Shown piece after piece: positions 25,261-37,554 of a stretch of 64,000 nucleotides of DNA. Each line of letters starts with the position of its first letter. Within the stretch, counting starts at the first letter, position 1. The stretch is from Heyndrickxia sporothermodurans (GTDB lineage: Bacteria; Bacillota; Bacilli; Bacillales; Bacillaceae_C): NCBI GenBank assembly GCA_018333075.1, contig BORH01000005.1, positions 1 to 64,000 on the forward strand, written 5' to 3'. The notes under the pieces are model-generated. The model worked only from the letters and a program-made list of their open reading frames with translations. It searched no databases and was not told where the DNA came from. A program made the position numbers and the translations under genes.

Positions 25261-25596
25261 ATGAAAAGATTTATGCTAAAGTGTTTTCTGATAACTGGAG
25301 CACTATTTATTGGAGTATTAATGGGAATGCAAAAAGCTAGTGTCGGAATGCAAAATATGAAGGGCTACCAAGAGGATGGATTTAATGCCCCATTAACAGT
25401 TAAAGAAAATCAAAATGGTGAGATAGAGGCAACTGTGCTCGGGAAAAATGTGTCCTCACATAATTTTGATGAAAAAAAGGAAAAGCTGCAAGAAATTAAA
25501 TCTTTTAATGTTTTTTCATCTATTGGTAAAACGATTTCAAGCATCATTTCCAGTATTACTGAAAAAATGATAAATCTTATATCATCTTTTATTTAG
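25261..25596 (+). CDS. yqxA: YqxA family (DUF3679) protein
   Basis: A 111-residue protein with one N-terminal membrane helix (about residues 4-22, with FIGVLMGMQKASVGM) and an outside-facing tail ending in a hydrophobic amphipathic stretch. It matches B. subtilis YqxA in position between spoIIP and lepA. It is possibly co-transcribed with spoIIP. Function unknown. The binding site (GGATGATGGGA) is modest. Confidence 0.8.
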   Translation: MKRFMLKCFLITGALFIGVLMGMQKASVGMQNMKGYQEDGFNAPLTVKENQNGEIEATVLGKNVSSHNFDEKKEKLQEIKSFNVFSSIGKTISSIISSITEKMINLISSFI

Positions 25597-25710
25597 ACTC
25601 TTTGATGTATGGTTACTTGTTATTAGAAAGTAGGTCAATCAGCACTAAAAGTTAATGTTTCCTATAGTTGATTCAATGAAAAGGTGTTTTTTTATACAAA
25701 GAATGGGGGT

Positions 25711-25738
25711 AGTGTATTCTATTTTGAATACACTTTTT
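25711..25738 (+). terminator. Terminator after yqxA
   Basis: AGTGTATTC pairs with GAATACACT (6 nt loop), followed by a T-run. Confidence 0.9.
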
Positions 25739-25770
25739 CGTTTATATTTGTTCTTCAATTATAATTTCAA

Positions 25771-25799
25771 TTGAATCTTATAAATCCTGCTGATATAAT
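25771..25799 (+). promoter_or_regulatory. Sigma-A promoter of lepA
   Basis: TTGAAT (25771-25776), 17 bp spacer and perfect TATAAT (25794-25799), 42 bp before the lepA start. Confidence 0.75.
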
Positions 25800-25841
25800 C
25801 AAAAATAGTTTACATGTGGCGTTTACAGGAGTGAAATAGCG

Positions 25842-27674
25842 ATGAATTATGAAGAAAAGATAAAAAGGCAAGAAAGGATTCGGAACTTTTCTATTATTGC
25901 CCATATTGACCATGGTAAATCTACCTTGGCTGACCGAATACTAGAAAAAACAAATGCATTAACCGCTCGGGAAATGAAGGCACAGTTATTAGATTCAATG
26001 GATCTGGAACGAGAGCGCGGGATAACGATAAAATTAAATGCAGTCCAATTAAAATATAAGGCAAAAGATGGAGAAGAATATATTTTACATTTAATCGATA
26101 CACCAGGACATGTCGATTTTACTTATGAGGTGTCTAGAAGCTTAGCTGCATGTGAAGGTGCAATATTAGTAGTGGATGCTGCCCAAGGGATTGAAGCACA
26201 AACATTAGCCAATGTATACCTTGCTCTTGATAATAACTTAGAAATTCTACCTGTCATTAATAAAATCGATTTACCGGCTGCAGATCCTGAAAGGGTACGT
26301 CAAGAAGTGGAAGATGTAATAGGATTAGATGCTTCTGAAGCTGTACTTGCCTCTGCAAAAGCAGGGATTGGGATTGAAGAAATATTGGAACAGATCGTTG
26401 AGAAGGTACCTGCTCCAGCAGGTGATCCAGAGGCTCCTTTGAAAGCATTAATCTTTGATTCTTTATATGATGCATACCGAGGAGTTGTAGCTTATATTCG
26501 TGTAGTTGAAGGATCAGTAAAAGTTGGAGATAAAATAAAAATGATGGCGACAGGTAAGGAGTTTGAAGTAACAGAAGTAGGCGTATATGCTCCAAAGCCA
26601 GTGCTTTGTGAAGAATTAACAGTGGGGGATGTTGGCTTTTTAACAGCATCTATAAAAAATGTTGGTGATACTCGTGTCGGTGATACGATTACGAGTGCCA
26701 AGAATCCAGCTTCTGAAGCACTTCCTGGATATCGAAAACTAAATCCAATGGTTTATTGTGGTCTTTATCCAATTGATTCCGCAAAATTTAATGATTTAAG
26801 GGATGCTCTTGAAAAGCTTGAATTGAATGATTCCTCACTTCAATTTGAACCAGAAACATCACAAGCTTTAGGATTTGGATTTCGATGTGGCTTCTTAGGT
26901 CTATTGCATATGGAAATAATTCAAGAAAGAATTGAACGTGAATTTAAGATTGATTTAATTACAACGGCACCTAGCGTTATTTACAAGGTAACAATGACTG
27001 ATGGTGAGGAGATAAATGTAGACAACCCATCAAATATGCCTGATCCTCAAAAAATTGATAAAGTAGAAGAGCCATATGTACGTGCTTCCATCATGGTACC
27101 TAATGATTACGTAGGTGCAGTAATGGAATTATCACAAGCAAAACGTGGAACATTTATAGATATGAAGTACTTAGACGACATTCGTGTAAATGTTATTTAC
27201 GAAATACCACTTTCTGAAATTGTGTATGATTTCTTTGATCAGCTTAAGTCAAGTACTAAAGGGTATGCCTCCTTTGATTATGAGCTAATAGGCTATAAGC
27301 CATCAAAATTAGTGAAAATGGATATTCTTTTAAATGCGGAAAAGGTAGATGCGTTAAGCTTTATTGTTCATCGTGATTTTGCTTATGAACGTGGAAAAGT
27401 TATAGTTGAAAAGTTAAAAGAGATCATACCTCGTCAGCAATTTGAAGTACCAGTTCAAGCAGCAATTGGTACAAAAATTGTGGCTCGTTCAACGATTAAA
27501 GCAATGAGAAAGAATGTCCTTGCAAAATGTTACGGTGGCGACATTTCTCGTAAAAGAAAACTTCTTGAGAAACAAAAAGAAGGAAAGAAACGCATGAAGC
27601 AAGTCGGGTCGGTAGAAGTACCTCAAGAAGCCTTTATGGCAGTACTTAAAATGGACGATACAAACACGAAATAA
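25842..27674 (+). CDS. lepA: Elongation factor 4 (LepA)
   Basis: Translational GTPase that acts on stalled or assembling ribosomes. The 610-residue protein has G1 AHIDHGKST, the G2 region GITIK, G3 DTPGHVDF and G4 NKIDLP, then EF-G-like domains II, III and V and the LepA-specific C-terminal domain with [14 protein letters not shown]. The binding site is weak (AGGAGTG). It has its own promoter and terminator. Confidence 0.97.
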   Translation: MNYEEKIKRQERIRNFSIIAHIDHGKSTLADRILEKTNALTAREMKAQLLDSMDLERERGITIKLNAVQLKYKAKDGEEYILHLIDTPGHVDFTYEVSRSLAACEGAILVVDAAQGIEAQTLANVYLALDNNLEILPVINKIDLPAADPERVRQEVEDVIGLDASEAVLASAKAGIGIEEILEQIVEKVPAPAGDPEAPLKALIFDSLYDAYRGVVAYIRVVEGSVKVGDKIKMMATGKEFEVTEVGVYAPKPVLCEELTVGDVGFLTASIKNVGDTRVGDTITSAKNPASEALPGYRKLNPMVYCGLYPIDSAKFNDLRDALEKLELNDSSLQFEPETSQALGFGFRCGFLGLLHMEIIQERIEREFKIDLITTAPSVIYKVTMTDGEEINVDNPSNMPDPQKIDKVEEPYVRASIMVPNDYVGAVMELSQAKRGTFIDMKYLDDIRVNVIYEIPLSEIVYDFFDQLKSSTKGYASFDYELIGYKPSKLVKMDILLNAEKVDALSFIVHRDFAYERGKVIVEKLKEIIPRQQFEVPVQAAIGTKIVARSTIKAMRKNVLAKCYGGDISRKRKLLEKQKEGKKRMKQVGSVEVPQEAFMAVLKMDDTNTK

Positions 27675-27680
27675 TGATTC

Positions 27681-27726
27681 GAGGGAGGAGCTTGATGATG
27701 GTCTTGCGGCACTCCCTCTTTTTTCT
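27681..27726 (+). terminator. Terminator after lepA
   Basis: GAGGGAG (27681-27687) pairs with CTCCCTC (27712-27718) across a 24 nt loop and is followed by TTTTTTTC. Confidence 0.75.
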
Positions 27727-27829
27727 TTCTTCGTAAGCTGATTTTTAAAGAATTCTATTATTTTTAGGTAAGTAATTATAATTATAAAAGAGCTAATACT
27801 AAATATTTATTATTTTGGAGATGGTTTGG

Positions 27830-28969
27830 ATGCAGATAAACTCTGCTTATATTCATATCCCTTTTTGTGAACATATTTGTTATTATTGTGATTTTAACAA
27901 AGTTTTCTTAAAAGGACAGCCAGTAGAGAAATATGTAGAAATGCTGCTTTATGAAATGCAACTTACACTTAACGAATTTCCCGCTAAACAGTTGAACACA
28001 ATATTTATAGGCGGTGGGACACCGACTGTATTAAATGAAGAGCAGCTTGAGTTATTATGTAAAGGAATTCGAAAAAACCTCCCATTTCATCAAAATATTG
28101 AGTTCACATTTGAAGCTAATCCTGGGGATTTATCTGAAGAAAAACTGAAAATATTAAAGGAATATGAAGTCAATCGATTAAGCTTTGGAGTTCAGTCTTT
28201 TAATGATGAATTGCTTAAGAAAATCGGGAGAACCCATACAGCAAATGAAGTATATCAAACGATAGAAAAAGCTCAAAAAGCTGGTTTCGATAATCTAAGT
28301 ATAGATTTAATTTATGGGCTTCCTGGTCAAAGTGAAGCTGATTTTAAACAAACATTACAAAAAGCATTCGAATTAGATCTTCCGCATTACTCAAGTTATT
28401 CATTAATCGTGGAACCGAAGACGGTCTTTTATAATTTAATGAAAAAAGGAAAGCTGCATCTTCCATCAGAAGAATCTGACGCAAATATGTACAACATTTT
28501 AATGGATGAAATGGATAAATTTGGATATAATCAGTATGAAATAAGTAATTTTTCAAAGCCAGGATTTGAAAGTCGACATAATCTAGTTTATTGGAATAAT
28601 AAAGAGTACTATGGATTTGGCGCTGGTGCACACAGTTATGTTAATAGAAAGAGACGATCCAATATTGGTCCTATTAAAAAATATATTGAAAAACTTCAAT
28701 CCAATCAATTACCTATCTTAGAGGAAAATGAAATAACGAAAACGGAAATGATGGAAGAGCAAATGTTTCTTGGGTTACGAAAGAATGAAGGAATTGACAT
28801 TGATGGATTTAAACGAAAATTTAGTGTTAATGTTCTAGATTTCTTTTATGAACCTATCCATGATATGGTTCAGAAAGGCTGGTTAGAAGTGAATAATGGA
28901 TATATCCGCTTAACTAGAGAAGGTAGATTCTTAGGCAATGAAGTTTTCCAATCTTTTTTAGCAATATAG
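27830..28969 (+). CDS. hemW: Heme chaperone HemW (radical SAM)
   Basis: HemN-like radical SAM protein that delivers heme rather than oxidising coproporphyrinogen. The cluster motif is HIPFCEHICYYCDFNK (CxxxCxxC); HemW-type enzymes lack the extra N-terminal residues of true HemN. The ATG at 27830, after GGAGATGG, gives 379 residues, matching B. subtilis HemW; an upstream TTG at 27815 overlaps the binding site. It lies between lepA and hrcA as in B. subtilis. Confidence 0.94.
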   Translation: MQINSAYIHIPFCEHICYYCDFNKVFLKGQPVEKYVEMLLYEMQLTLNEFPAKQLNTIFIGGGTPTVLNEEQLELLCKGIRKNLPFHQNIEFTFEANPGDLSEEKLKILKEYEVNRLSFGVQSFNDELLKKIGRTHTANEVYQTIEKAQKAGFDNLSIDLIYGLPGQSEADFKQTLQKAFELDLPHYSSYSLIVEPKTVFYNLMKKGKLHLPSEESDANMYNILMDEMDKFGYNQYEISNFSKPGFESRHNLVYWNNKEYYGFGAGAHSYVNRKRRSNIGPIKKYIEKLQSNQLPILEENEITKTEMMEEQMFLGLRKNEGIDIDGFKRKFSVNVLDFFYEPIHDMVQKGWLEVNNGYIRLTREGRFLGNEVFQSFLAI

Positions 28970-29051
28970 ATCGTTTTTTTAGTACATGAGTATCATGTTC
29001 ATGCATCCTAAAAAGAAGGTTTAATAGAAAAGTAATGAAGGGGTAAAAATA

Positions 29052-29117
29052 TTGACACCGAAGTGTAGTTTTGATAATTTATTATTAGTATTAGCACTCG
29101 GTAACTTTGAGTGCTAA
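29052..29117 (+). promoter_or_regulatory. Heat-shock promoter with perfect CIRCE operator
   Basis: TTGACA (29052-29057), 17 bp and TAATTT (29075-29080) form a sigma-A promoter. The CIRCE inverted repeat TTAGCACTC (29091-29099), 9 bp, GAGTGCTAA (29109-29117) matches the consensus exactly and overlaps the expected start site. HrcA binds CIRCE and represses the operon; GroEL assists HrcA folding. Confidence 0.96.
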
Positions 29118-29132
29118 CAGAGGTGATGAAAG

Positions 29133-30161
29133 TTGTTAACAGATCGTCAGCTTCTTATTTTACAAGTAATTATTGATGACTTTATTCGATCTGCACAACC
29201 TGTCGGCTCAAGAACCCTTTCTAAAAAAAATGAAATTTCTTTAAGTTCTGCTACAATTCGTAACGAAATGGCAGATTTAGAAGATTTGGGCTTTATAGAA
29301 AAAACCCATACATCTTCTGGAAGAATTCCATCAGAAAAAGGATACAGATATTATGTGGATCATATTTTATCACCACAAAAGCTGAATTCAGTTGAAATAT
29401 CCCGTATTCATTCCATTTTTGCAGAAAGAATTTATGAGCTGGAGAAAATTGTGCAAAAATCAGCGAAAATTCTTTCGGAGTTGACAAACTATACATCAAT
29501 TTTATTAGGCCCTAAGGTTAAAGAAACGAAGCTTAAAAGATTGCAAATTGTACCTTTAAATAGTGAAACGGCTGTAGCAATTATGATTACAGATACCGGC
29601 CATGTGGAGAATCGACTATTTTCAATTCCTTCAAGCTTTAATCTTGCTGATTTGGAAAAGATGGTTAATATTTTGAATGAAAGATTAACAAATGTTCCAC
29701 TCTCAGATTTGAAAGACAAAATTTATAAAGAAGTGGCTGTTCTGTTAAAGCAGCATATTGAAAATTATGATACGTTGCTTTATACACTTTCTGAAACAAT
29801 GAGCCTAAAAGATCAAGAAAAATTATTTTTTGGTGGTAAGGTTAATATGTTCAATCAGCCTGAATTCCGTGATATCCAAAAAATTCATTCTTTAATGGAT
29901 ATGATTGAAAGTGAGAAAGGTTTTTATGATATAGTCAAACAAATTCCACGGGGCATTCATGTGAAAATTGGTAAAGAGAATGAAAGAATGGAAATGAAAA
30001 ACTGTAGTTTAATTACAGCAACATATTCAATCGGAAATGAACCTGTAGGTACAATCGCTATTTTAGGTCCCACTAGAATGGAATATTCGAGAGTAATAAG
30101 TCTTTTGGATTTCCTAAGTACTGATATGTCAAAAGCTCTAACTAATTTGTATCATAGTTAA
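29133..30161 (+). CDS. hrcA: Heat-inducible transcription repressor HrcA
   Basis: Represses its own operon through CIRCE. The 342-residue protein has an N-terminal winged helix ([21 protein letters not shown], then [13 protein letters not shown]) and the HrcA-specific C-terminal dimer domains. The TTG start at 29133 follows GAGGTGAT, 16 bp after the CIRCE. It is first in the dnaK operon. Confidence 0.96.
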   Translation: MLTDRQLLILQVIIDDFIRSAQPVGSRTLSKKNEISLSSATIRNEMADLEDLGFIEKTHTSSGRIPSEKGYRYYVDHILSPQKLNSVEISRIHSIFAERIYELEKIVQKSAKILSELTNYTSILLGPKVKETKLKRLQIVPLNSETAVAIMITDTGHVENRLFSIPSSFNLADLEKMVNILNERLTNVPLSDLKDKIYKEVAVLLKQHIENYDTLLYTLSETMSLKDQEKLFFGGKVNMFNQPEFRDIQKIHSLMDMIESEKGFYDIVKQIPRGIHVKIGKENERMEMKNCSLITATYSIGNEPVGTIAILGPTRMEYSRVISLLDFLSTDMSKALTNLYHS

Positions 30162-30198
30162 ATGAAGTGGACATATTGTTTAATGGTGATTCGAACTG

Positions 30199-30236
30199 GA
30201 AAATAGCAATTATATTGCTATTTTCTAGTCTTTTTT
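30199..30236 (+). terminator. Hairpin between hrcA and grpE
   Basis: GAAAATAGCAA pairs with TTGCTATTTTC (5 nt loop); TTTTTT follows five bases later. It may partially stop transcription or set a processing site, lowering or uncoupling grpE-dnaK from hrcA. Confidence 0.6.
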
Positions 30237-30299
30237 CGTGAAATCATATTAAACAAAAATAATAATAAATTTTACTTTACTTTAAGGGAGGTGAAAACA

Positions 30300-30866
30300 A
30301 TGGCAGAAGAGAAAAAACAGGAAAATCAACAAGAGGTAGAAGCGGTTTTTGCAGAGGAAGATAATCAGGCAAATGAAAAAATAAACTCTGTTGACACAGA
30401 GGATACTGATGTTACAAATAAAAAAGTAAAAGAACTTCAAGCAAAACTAGAGGAATCAGAAAATCGTTACTTACGTTTACGTGCAGATTTTGATAATTTC
30501 CGCAGAAGAGCACAGATTGACCGTGAAGCAAGTGAAAAGTATAGAGCACAAAGTTTAGCAACGAATTTATTACCAGCCATTGATAATTTCGAGCGTGCGA
30601 TGCAAATAACACCTGATAATGAACAAGCAAAGCAATTAATGCAAGGTGTTGAAATGGTGTATCGTAATATTATTGATGCTTTGAAGAAGGAAGGGATCGA
30701 AGAAATTGAGGCTGTAGGAAAAGAGTTCGATCCTCATTATCATCAAGCAATTATGCAAGGTGAGGATGAGAACTATGGCTCAAATATAGTGATTGAAGAA
30801 TTTCAAAAAGGTTATGTATTAAAGGATCGAGTCATTCGTCCTTCAATGGTTAAAGTAAATCAATAA
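30300..30866 (+). CDS. grpE: Nucleotide exchange factor GrpE
   Basis: Co-chaperone releasing ADP from DnaK. The 188-residue protein has an acidic unstructured N-terminus (residues 1-40), a long coiled coil (about 42-90) and the C-terminal beta domain ending [12 protein letters not shown]. The ATG at 30300 follows AAGGGAGGTG; the GTG three codons upstream lies in that site. Confidence 0.96.
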   Translation: MAEEKKQENQQEVEAVFAEEDNQANEKINSVDTEDTDVTNKKVKELQAKLEESENRYLRLRADFDNFRRRAQIDREASEKYRAQSLATNLLPAIDNFERAMQITPDNEQAKQLMQGVEMVYRNIIDALKKEGIEEIEAVGKEFDPHYHQAIMQGEDENYGSNIVIEEFQKGYVLKDRVIRPSMVKVNQ

Positions 30867-30951
30867 TTCACTTTAGAGGAATTCGATCATCATCCTTTCT
30901 GAAGTTTAACAGTTAAACACATTCGTATATGTTTACATACATAAAATATAG

Positions 30952-32793
<1,842 letters not shown>

Positions 32794-33000
32794 AAAAACG
32801 GTGGTAACTGTTTAGCTCTGAAAAGCATAACTCATCAGTGATTATAGTTATGACTCTAAGGGCTAGGTGCCCCAGCCTAGACAAAATAGAAAAGTAAAAA
32901 GACTCTCAGCATATCACTTTATATTGATATAGGTAAATGTTGGTTCGGCTTGTAAACAGCAAATTTTGCTTTCTATAATTTCGAATGTTATTGGAATTTC

Positions 33001-33038
33001 AAAAGTCAAAGTCAGGTGCATTCTTGGCTTTGACTTTT
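33001..33038 (+). terminator. Terminator between dnaK and dnaJ
   Basis: AAAAGTCAAAG (33001-33011) pairs with CTTTGACTTTT (33028-33038), a perfect 11 bp stem, followed by GTTTGT. B. subtilis is also reported to have termination and a second promoter at this junction. Confidence 0.75.
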
Positions 33039-33074
33039 GTTTGTATTACAAGCGTTTGTTTTGTTGTCTTTTTA

Positions 33075-33103
33075 TTGATTGTTCATTGCGTCAATGTTAA
33101 AAT
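33075..33103 (+). promoter_or_regulatory. Probable sigma-A promoter of dnaJ
   Basis: TTGATT (33075-33080), 17 bp and TAAAAT (33098-33103), 36 bp before the dnaJ start and after the terminator at 33001. No CIRCE is present here. Confidence 0.55.
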
Positions 33104-33138
33104 AACCTTTATGCGAAAGGATTCGGGAGTGAGTTTGA

Positions 33139-34257
33139 ATGAGTAAAAGGGATTACTATGAGGTATTAGGAATAGAAAATAACGCTTCGAAAGATGAAAT
33201 TAAGAAAGCGTATAGAAAACTATCAAAAAAATATCATCCAGATATAAATAAAGAAGCCGATGCTGCTGAAAAATTTAAGGAAGTGAAGGAAGCTTACGAA
33301 GTACTATCCGATGATCAAAAGCGTAGTCATTACGATCAGTTTGGTCATACAGATCCAAATCAAGGATTTGGTAATGGAGATTTTGGTGGATTTGGCGGAT
33401 TTGAAGATATTTTTAGTACCTTCTTTGGTGGTGGGTCCACAAGAAGACGCGATCCAAATGCACCAAGGCAAGGTGCTGATCTTCAATATACAATGGCTTT
33501 AGAATTTGAGGAAGCTGTATTTGGAAAAGAAACAGTAATCGAAATACCACGTGAAGAAACATGTGATACTTGTAATGGAACAGGTGCTAAACCGGGTACA
33601 AAACCTGAAACTTGTTCGTATTGTCATGGCTCAGGACAATTAAACACTGAGCAAAATACACCATTCGGAAAAATTGTAAACAGAAGAGTATGTAATCATT
33701 GTAATGGTACTGGAAAGATGATTAAAGATAAATGTAGAACATGTAGTGGTACTGGAAAAGTGAAAAAGCGTCGCAAAATAAACGTGAAAATTCCTGCTGG
33801 TGTCGATGATGGACAGCAACTACGTGTTTCTGGCCAAGGAGAACCGGGAATAAACGGTGGACCTGCCGGCGATCTTTATGTAGTCTTCCATGTAAAAGAG
33901 CATGAGTTTTTTGAACGAGATGGTGACGACATTTATTGTGAAATTCCGATTACATTTTCCCAGGCAGCATTGGGAGATGAAATTGAAGTTCCAACCCTAC
34001 ATGGTAAGGTGAAATTAAAAGTACCTGCAGGAACTCAAACAGGAACAAAATTCCGACTTCGTGGCAAGGGAGTCCCGAATGTTAGAGGATATGGAGTTGG
34101 AGATCAGCATATTCTTGTGAAAATTGTTACACCTACGAAATTAACTGAAAAGCAAAAACAGTTGTTACGAGAGTTTTCTGAAATCAGTGGTTCGATTCCG
34201 GATGAACATAATGAATCATTTTTTGACAAAATGAAGAGAGCATTTAAAGGAGAATAA
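33139..34257 (+). CDS. dnaJ: Chaperone DnaJ (Hsp40, type I)
   Basis: DnaK co-chaperone. The 372-residue protein has a J domain with the HPD motif (KYHPDINK), a Gly/Phe-rich region (about 70-95), all four zinc repeats ([32 protein letters not shown]) and the C-terminal client domains. The binding site is GGGAGTGAG. It starts a second transcription block with prmA, rsmE and mtaB. Confidence 0.97.
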   Translation: MSKRDYYEVLGIENNASKDEIKKAYRKLSKKYHPDINKEADAAEKFKEVKEAYEVLSDDQKRSHYDQFGHTDPNQGFGNGDFGGFGGFEDIFSTFFGGGSTRRRDPNAPRQGADLQYTMALEFEEAVFGKETVIEIPREETCDTCNGTGAKPGTKPETCSYCHGSGQLNTEQNTPFGKIVNRRVCNHCNGTGKMIKDKCRTCSGTGKVKKRRKINVKIPAGVDDGQQLRVSGQGEPGINGGPAGDLYVVFHVKEHEFFERDGDDIYCEIPITFSQAALGDEIEVPTLHGKVKLKVPAGTQTGTKFRLRGKGVPNVRGYGVGDQHILVKIVTPTKLTEKQKQLLREFSEISGSIPDEHNESFFDKMKRAFKGE

Positions 34258-34285
34258 ATATAGCTTTTTTGTAAAAAGCTATATT
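34257..34285 (+). terminator. Hairpin after dnaJ
   Basis: AATATAGCTTTTT and AAAAAGCTATATT form a perfect 13 bp stem starting at the dnaJ stop, followed only by CTTCGG rather than a T-run, so it may stabilise or process the message more than terminate it. Confidence 0.5.
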
Positions 34286-34371
34286 CTTCGGTGTATATTT
34301 TATTTTAATAGACTTCCAAGAAGTTGAGGAAATTCATAAATGGATAATATGTAAATGGAGTTGGTAGAAAA

Positions 34372-35310
34372 GTGAAATGGTCTGAAATTATGATCCATAC
34401 AACAAATGAAGCAATTGAACCGATCTCAAATATATTGCATGAGGCAGGTGCAAGTGGGGTAGTAATTGAAGACCCTTTTGATCTAACGAAAGAAAGAGAA
34501 GATCAATTTGGAGAAATCTACCAGCTCAATCCGGATGATTATCCTGAAGAAGGCGTCATTATTAAAGCATACTTGCCTGTCAATAGTTTCTTAGGTGAAA
34601 CTGTAGAAGAAATTAAGCAATCAATTAGCAATCTCGCTTTATTTAATATTGATATCGGTCAAAATCAAGTAACAATAAGTGAAGTAAATGAAGAAGAATG
34701 GGCTACTGCTTGGAAAAAATATTATAATCCGGTGAAAATCTCAGAAAGGTTTACTATTGTTCCTACATGGGAAACTTATGAACCTGTTAGTAGTGATGAA
34801 TTGATTATTGAATTGGATCCAGGCATGGCTTTTGGAACAGGAACGCATCCAACTACAGTTATGTGTATTCAAGCATTAGAACGAACTGTTAAAAGTCAAG
34901 ATACGGTTATTGATGTTGGAACAGGTTCTGGGGTACTTAGTATTGCCGCTGCACTATTAGGAGCTTCAAAGGTAACGGCACTTGATTTAGATGAAGTTGC
35001 TGTTCAATCTGCTAGATTAAATGTGAAATTAAATAAAGTTCAAAACTGTGTGAATGTATCAAAAAATGATTTGCTTCACGGAATGGATGGACAAGTTGAT
35101 GTGGTTGTTTCAAATATTTTAGCAGAAGTAATTATGAGCTTTACTGATGATGTAGCTAAAGCAGTTAAGCCGGGAGGCTATTTTATTGCATCTGGAATTA
35201 TTCAGCAGAAGAAAAATTTAGTGAAGGATGCCATTATCCAATCAGGTTTTTCTATTGAAGAAACATTAGTAATGGAAGATTGGATTGCTTTTATTGCAAA
35301 GCGTGGGTGA
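34372..35310 (+). CDS. prmA: Ribosomal protein L11 methyltransferase
   Basis: Trimethylates ribosomal protein L11 (YqeT). The 312-residue protein has the N-terminal L11-binding domain and a Rossmann methyltransferase domain with [18 protein letters not shown] and the NPPF-like VSNILAEVI motif. The GTG start at 34372 gives the family start [13 protein letters not shown]. It is followed after 6 bp by rsmE. Confidence 0.95.
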   Translation: MKWSEIMIHTTNEAIEPISNILHEAGASGVVIEDPFDLTKEREDQFGEIYQLNPDDYPEEGVIIKAYLPVNSFLGETVEEIKQSISNLALFNIDIGQNQVTISEVNEEEWATAWKKYYNPVKISERFTIVPTWETYEPVSSDELIIELDPGMAFGTGTHPTTVMCIQALERTVKSQDTVIDVGTGSGVLSIAAALLGASKVTALDLDEVAVQSARLNVKLNKVQNCVNVSKNDLLHGMDGQVDVVVSNILAEVIMSFTDDVAKAVKPGGYFIASGIIQQKKNLVKDAIIQSGFSIEETLVMEDWIAFIAKRG

Positions 35311-35316
35311 TGGATG

Positions 35317-36069
35317 ATGCAAAGGTATTTTATTAATCAGCAGTATGAAGGAAAAGATGAAATTCGATTGTCTGGTGAAACATTTCACCATATTTCTCGA
35401 GTGATGCGAATGAAATCTGATGATGAGTTTTATCTTGTTTTTTCTGAAGGTAAAGCAGGAATTGCCAAAATAGTTGATATTACCAATGAAGAAGTAATTG
35501 CTCATATTGTAAAATGGGATCATGCGAATAATGAACTACCCTTAAAAGTGTCTATTGCGAGCGGACTGCCTAAAGGGGATAAATTAGAATACATTATACA
35601 AAAAGGTACAGAGCTTGGTGCTAGTCAATTTGTCCCTTTTATTGCGGATCGCTCTGTAGTTAAATGGGATTCTAAAAAAGAAAAGAAAAAACTTGAAAGA
35701 TGGAAAAAGATTGCTCTTGAAGCTGCAGAACAATCCCATCGGAAATTAATTCCAGAAATATATTCACCGTATCCTTTTAAAAAACTATTAGAATTAGCTA
35801 ATCTTTATGATCACAAATTAGTTGCTTTTGAGGAAAGTGCGAAAAATGGTGAGACTTCAAATTTTGTAAAAACGCTCAGTAAATTTAAACCTAATGATTC
35901 AGTAATAATTGTGTTTGGGCCAGAGGGTGGACTTACAAAGGAAGAAGTTCAACAAATGGAGGAAAGCGGATTTCAAATATGTGGGTTGGGTCCAAGAATA
36001 TTAAGAACCGAAACAGCACCTTTATATGCTTTATCCGCAATTTCCTACCAATTAGAATTAATGAGGTGA
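35317..36069 (+). CDS. rsmE: 16S rRNA (uracil1498-N3)-methyltransferase
   Basis: SPOUT-class methyltransferase (YqeU) modifying U1498 of 16S rRNA. Two adjacent ATGs (35314 and 35317) are possible; the second is better spaced from GGGTGA and gives 250 residues. The C-terminal knot shows FGPEGGLTKEE and LGPRILRTETA, which bind SAM. mtaB begins 5 bp after the stop. Confidence 0.94.
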   Translation: MQRYFINQQYEGKDEIRLSGETFHHISRVMRMKSDDEFYLVFSEGKAGIAKIVDITNEEVIAHIVKWDHANNELPLKVSIASGLPKGDKLEYIIQKGTELGASQFVPFIADRSVVKWDSKKEKKKLERWKKIALEAAEQSHRKLIPEIYSPYPFKKLLELANLYDHKLVAFEESAKNGETSNFVKTLSKFKPNDSVIIVFGPEGGLTKEEVQQMEESGFQICGLGPRILRTETAPLYALSAISYQLELMR

Positions 36070-36074
36070 AGACG

Positions 36075-37430
36075 ATGTCACAAGTGGCATTCCATACTTT
36101 AGGATGTAAAGTGAATCATTATGAAACGGAAGCCATCTGGCAATTATTTAAGGCGAGAGGCTATGAACGTGTAGATTTTGAATCAATGGCGGATGTTTAT
36201 GTAATCAATACATGTACAGTAACGAATACCGGGGATAAAAAAAGTCGACAAGTGATTCGTCGTGCTGTAAGAAAAAATCCAGATGCAGTAATCTGTGTAA
36301 CAGGCTGCTATGCTCAAACTTCTCCAGCAGAAATTATGGCAATTCCTGGTGTTGATATTGTTGTAGGTACACAAGATCGAGTCAAAATGCTTGAATATAT
36401 TGAGCAATTTAAAAAAGATCGCACACCGATCAATGGTGTAGGAAATATTATGAAAAATCGTGTTTACGAAGAGTTAGATGTACCAGCCTTTACAGATAGA
36501 ACACGTGCATCATTAAAAATCCAGGAAGGATGTAATAATTTTTGCACATTCTGTATCATACCTTGGGCGCGTGGTTTAATGCGTTCACGTGATCCACAGG
36601 AAGTTATTCGTCAAGCACAACAGTTGGTGGATGCTGGTTATAAAGAAATCGTGTTAACTGGAATCCATACAGGCGGATATGGCCAAGATATGAAGGATTA
36701 TAATTTAGCGATGCTTCTTCGTGATATGGAAGCACAAGTACAAGGTTTAAAGCGTATTCGTATTTCTTCAATTGAAGCTAGTCAGCTTACAGATGAAGTA
36801 ATTGAAGTCATCGATCAATCGAAATTAATCGTACGCCATATGCATATTCCTCTTCAATCAGGATCTGATACAGTATTAAAAAGAATGAGACGTAAGTATA
36901 CGATGGCTGAATATGCTGAAAGACTAGTGAAATTAAAAAAAGCTCTTCCTGGTTTAGCGGTTACTTCAGATGTCATAGTTGGCTTTCCTGGTGAAACAGA
37001 AGAAGAATTTATGGAAACCTATAATTTTATTAAGGAACATAGGTTTTCTGAGTTACATGTATTCCCATATTCGAAGAGAACAGGAACACCAGCAGCTCGG
37101 ATGGAAGATCAAATTGATGAAAATGTAAAAAATGAGCGTGTCCATAGATTAATTGCACTATCTGACCAATTGGCTAAGGAATATGCTTCACAGTTTGAGA
37201 ATGAAGTATTAGAAGTCATCCCAGAAGAAAAATATAAAGAAGATCCAACTAGCGGTCTATATGAAGGTTATACGGATAATTATTTGAAAGTTCTACTACC
37301 TGCCACTGAAGATATGGTTGGAAAATTAGTAAAAGTAAAAATTACAAAACCTGGATATCCACATAATGAGGGTCAATTTGTTCGAGTATTGGATGATGTT
37401 GAAGAAGTAAAACAGCAAGAAGCCATCTAA
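36075..37430 (+). CDS. mtaB: tRNA t6A37 methylthiotransferase MtaB
   Basis: Radical SAM enzyme that adds a methylthio group to N6-threonylcarbamoyladenosine at tRNA position 37 (YqeV). The ATG at 36075 after AGGTGAA gives 451 residues, the B. subtilis length. N-terminal cluster-binding part HTLGCKVNHYETEA; radical SAM motif CNNFCTFCIIPWARG; C-terminal TRAM domain. It ends the dnaJ transcription block at a strong terminator. Confidence 0.95.
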   Translation: MSQVAFHTLGCKVNHYETEAIWQLFKARGYERVDFESMADVYVINTCTVTNTGDKKSRQVIRRAVRKNPDAVICVTGCYAQTSPAEIMAIPGVDIVVGTQDRVKMLEYIEQFKKDRTPINGVGNIMKNRVYEELDVPAFTDRTRASLKIQEGCNNFCTFCIIPWARGLMRSRDPQEVIRQAQQLVDAGYKEIVLTGIHTGGYGQDMKDYNLAMLLRDMEAQVQGLKRIRISSIEASQLTDEVIEVIDQSKLIVRHMHIPLQSGSDTVLKRMRRKYTMAEYAERLVKLKKALPGLAVTSDVIVGFPGETEEEFMETYNFIKEHRFSELHVFPYSKRTGTPAARMEDQIDENVKNERVHRLIALSDQLAKEYASQFENEVLEVIPEEKYKEDPTSGLYEGYTDNYLKVLLPATEDMVGKLVKVKITKPGYPHNEGQFVRVLDDVEEVKQQEAI

Positions 37431-37457
37431 AACTGCAGAGGAATCTGCAGTTTTTTT
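37430..37457 (+). terminator. Terminator after mtaB
   Basis: AACTGCAGA and TCTGCAGTT pair across a short loop and run into seven Ts, beginning at the mtaB stop. Confidence 0.93.
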
Positions 37458-37554
37458 ATGTAAAAGGAAATACTAATTTTAATACTCGAATTCTATATGC
37501 ATCCCATGGTATATTAGTAGAGGTACGTACAACATACATGAAGGAGAATCGTAT

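Larger units (their letters stand above)
32794..33138 (+). other. Structured dnaK-dnaJ intergenic region
   Basis: This 345 bp gap has no convincing gene. It holds several dyads: CATAACT/AGTTATG (32826-32852), a GC-richer stem TCTA-GGCT/AGCCTAGA (32855-32881), ATATCA/TGATAT (32911-32930), then a terminator and a promoter listed separately. The density of stems is higher than in other gaps here. Confidence 0.5.

Noticed and set aside
26257-26649. 130-residue open frame on the minus strand inside lepA
   Set aside because: It lies wholly inside a highly conserved gene, has no ribosome binding site and is a leucine-rich shadow typical of antisense frames.
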